Shown one piece after another: positions 52,008 through 53,397 of a stretch of 53,397 nucleotides of DNA. The notes beneath the pieces were generated by a model. The model saw only the letters and a program-made list of their open reading frames with translations, had not been told where the DNA came from and searched no databases. Origin of the DNA: CAYJGJ01 sp964367585. Its GTDB lineage: Bacteria; Bacillota; Clostridia; Peptostreptococcales; Anaerovoracaceae. The stretch covers positions 1 to 53,397 of the forward strand of contig CAYIYH010000011.1 of the NCBI GenBank assembly GCA_964367585.1. The letters run 5' to 3'. The number at the start of each line of letters is the position of its first letter. Positions within the stretch are counted from its first letter, which is position 1. The position numbers were made by a program, and so were the translations under genes.

Positions 52008-53328
52008 ACCGATTGTTGCGGTTGTAGGGCGACCGAATGTAGGTAAATCGACGTTTTTTAATAAAATCGTAGGTTCGCGTGTTTCAATTGTAGAAGATAC
52101 TCCGGGAGTTACTAGAGACCGTATTTATGCTGAAGCGGAATGGACTGGAAAGCACTTTGATATAATTGATACTGGTGGTATAGAACCGTCGAGTAGTGAT
52201 GTGATTTTATCACAAATGAGAGAACAGGCACAAATCGCTATGGACATGGCCGATGTAATTGTGTTTATAGTAGACGGCAAATGCCCGATTACTCATGCGG
52301 ACAAAGAAGTTGCAAACATGCTTATTCGGAAACAAAAGGACATAGTATTAATTGTAAATAAGATTGATAACCCCAAAGTACTTCCAGATGATTTTTATGA
52401 TTTTTATGAGTTAGGTTTAGGAGAGCCTATTCCGATTTCTGCTACTAATATGTTAAACTTAGGAGATGTTTTAGATAATATAGTATCAAGATTCCCGCAA
52501 AATATGGAGGAAGTTGAAGACGATACGATTAAAATCGCAATGATAGGTAAGCCTAACGTTGGGAAATCTTCTCTTGTAAATGAGTTGCTTCAAGAAAATA
52601 GACTAATCGTTTCGGAAATTGCTGGTACTACACGAGATTCAATAGATAGTCCTTTCGAACATGATGGCATAAAGTATACATTAATAGATACTGCTGGCAT
52701 AAGAAGACGAAATAAGGTGAGTGAAAATATTGAAAAGTATAGTGTCATTCGAGCGATTGCTGCAATTGAAAGATGTGATGTCTGCTTGCTTATGATTGAT
52801 GCGATGGAAGGGATAACAGAACAAGACAAGAAGATAGCTGGTTTAGCGCATGAGGCGGGAAAAGGTATCGCTGTCATAGTAAATAAATGGGACTTGGTTG
52901 AAAAAGAGACTAACACTATGCGTGATTTTGAGCGTAAAATAGAAGCCGAGCTTCAATTTATGTCTTATGCTCCAATACAGTTTATTTCTGTTCTAAAGAA
53001 GCAAAGAATAGATAATGTTATGAATATTGCTAGGATAGTTGCGGAAAATAGGACTATGCGTATTTCGACAGGGCAGTTAAATAGTTTGATTACTGATGCG
53101 ACTATGATGAAGCAGCCTCCGTCGGATAAAGGAAAAAGGCTGAAAATATATTATGCGACGCAAGTTGGTGTAAAGCCACCTTTGTTTTCATTTAAGATTA
53201 ATTCTAGAAGTCTTATGCATTTTTCGTATGCACGGTATTTGGAGAATCAAATTCGGAAAAATTATGGATTTGTCGGGACGTCTATTAAGTTTGTATTTAG
53301 AGAAAAGAATGATAATCAAGAGTTATAA
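52000..53328 (+). CDS. der: Ribosome biogenesis GTPase Der (EngA)
   Basis: This 442-aa protein has the tandem G domains unique to Der: GRPNVGKSTFFNK near residue 10 with DTPGVTRDR, DTGGIEP and NKID, and GKPNVGKSSLVNE near residue 185 with GTTRDS, DTAGIRRR and NKWD. A KH-like C-terminal domain (about 355-440) follows. It helps assemble the 50S subunit. ATG at 52000 gives the standard start MGKPIVAVVGRPN; a start further upstream at 51976 would only extend into ftsY. The last 69 nt of the window show no further feature. Confidence 0.97.
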   Translation: MGKPIVAVVGRPNVGKSTFFNKIVGSRVSIVEDTPGVTRDRIYAEAEWTGKHFDIIDTGGIEPSSSDVILSQMREQAQIAMDMADVIVFIVDGKCPITHADKEVANMLIRKQKDIVLIVNKIDNPKVLPDDFYDFYELGLGEPIPISATNMLNLGDVLDNIVSRFPQNMEEVEDDTIKIAMIGKPNVGKSSLVNELLQENRLIVSEIAGTTRDSIDSPFEHDGIKYTLIDTAGIRRRNKVSENIEKYSVIRAIAAIERCDVCLLMIDAMEGITEQDKKIAGLAHEAGKGIAVIVNKWDLVEKETNTMRDFERKIEAELQFMSYAPIQFISVLKKQRIDNVMNIARIVAENRTMRISTGQLNSLITDATMMKQPPSDKGKRLKIYYATQVGVKPPLFSFKINSRSLMHFSYARYLENQIRKNYGFVGTSIKFVFREKNDNQEL

Positions 53329-53397
53329 TGCTTGCGCGTAAGGTTCACTCGAACTCTACATGTAAAATAAATTTTAAAATTACTGTTATAGTGTGGT

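Overview
The window is a stretch of a low-GC Gram-positive chromosome, most likely a clostridium (Lachnospirales-like by gene content; this placement is an inference). The evidence is AT-rich DNA, AGGAGG-type ribosome binding sites, a sortase-type C-terminal anchor, MraZ and DivIB-type division genes, a zapA-mutS2 pair and an FtsY without a long acidic domain. No rRNA, tRNA, integrase or transposase gene was seen.

Left part (1-18900), accessory and defence region, all on the + strand. After the tail of a cell-wall anchored protein and a nitroreductase comes a YefM/YoeB toxin-antitoxin pair behind a consensus promoter that carries two GTAC-centred palindromes. It continues with gaps of only 13 and 5 nt into a two-gene restriction-modification system: an MTase-like M subunit, then a 1337-aa protein that joins a GIY-YIG-type nuclease domain, an SF2 helicase and an NPPY adenine methylase. 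Then follow two genes that both carry an R-x4-H HEPN signature (the second is DUF3644), a 1421-aa Avs-like STAND NTPase with an N-terminal PD-(D/E)XK nuclease, an HNH nuclease fused to a DGQH-type (DndB/ParB-like) domain, a GYF_2 membrane protein, a DUF2130 protein with a possible nuclease core, and an AAA_14/DUF4143 ATPase behind a duplicated palindrome.

Middle (18942-22615). A minus-strand operon encodes a vWA protein, a PP2C phosphatase and a Ser/Thr-kinase-like membrane protein, which is the TerY-P signalling triad. It is divergent from mraZ. The shared intergenic region holds an 83 + 83 nt fold-back element whose left arm is tandemly amplified in 57-bp units. Both promoters carry an AAGTGGTGT motif, and at mraZ it sits inside TGGTN-N5-TGGTN pairs that look like MraZ boxes.

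Right part (22616-53328), housekeeping on the + strand. A dcw cluster (mraZ, rsmH, ftsL, ftsI, murF, mraY, murD, ftsW, murG, divIB/ftsQ, ftsZ) makes peptidoglycan precursor and the divisome; murE and ftsA are absent. It is followed by a TrmH-type rRNA methylase, pheS-pheT, a zapA with an unusually long coiled coil, mutS2, argS, a radical SAM protein, a TPR protein, and plsX-rnc-smc-ftsY-der, with many overlapping start and stop codons. The acpP gene that often lies between plsX and rnc in Firmicutes is absent.

The most interesting points are the restriction system apparently driven by a toxin-antitoxin promoter, the paired HEPN genes, the HNH-DGQH fusion, and the fold-back/tandem repeat between the TerY-P triad and the division cluster.
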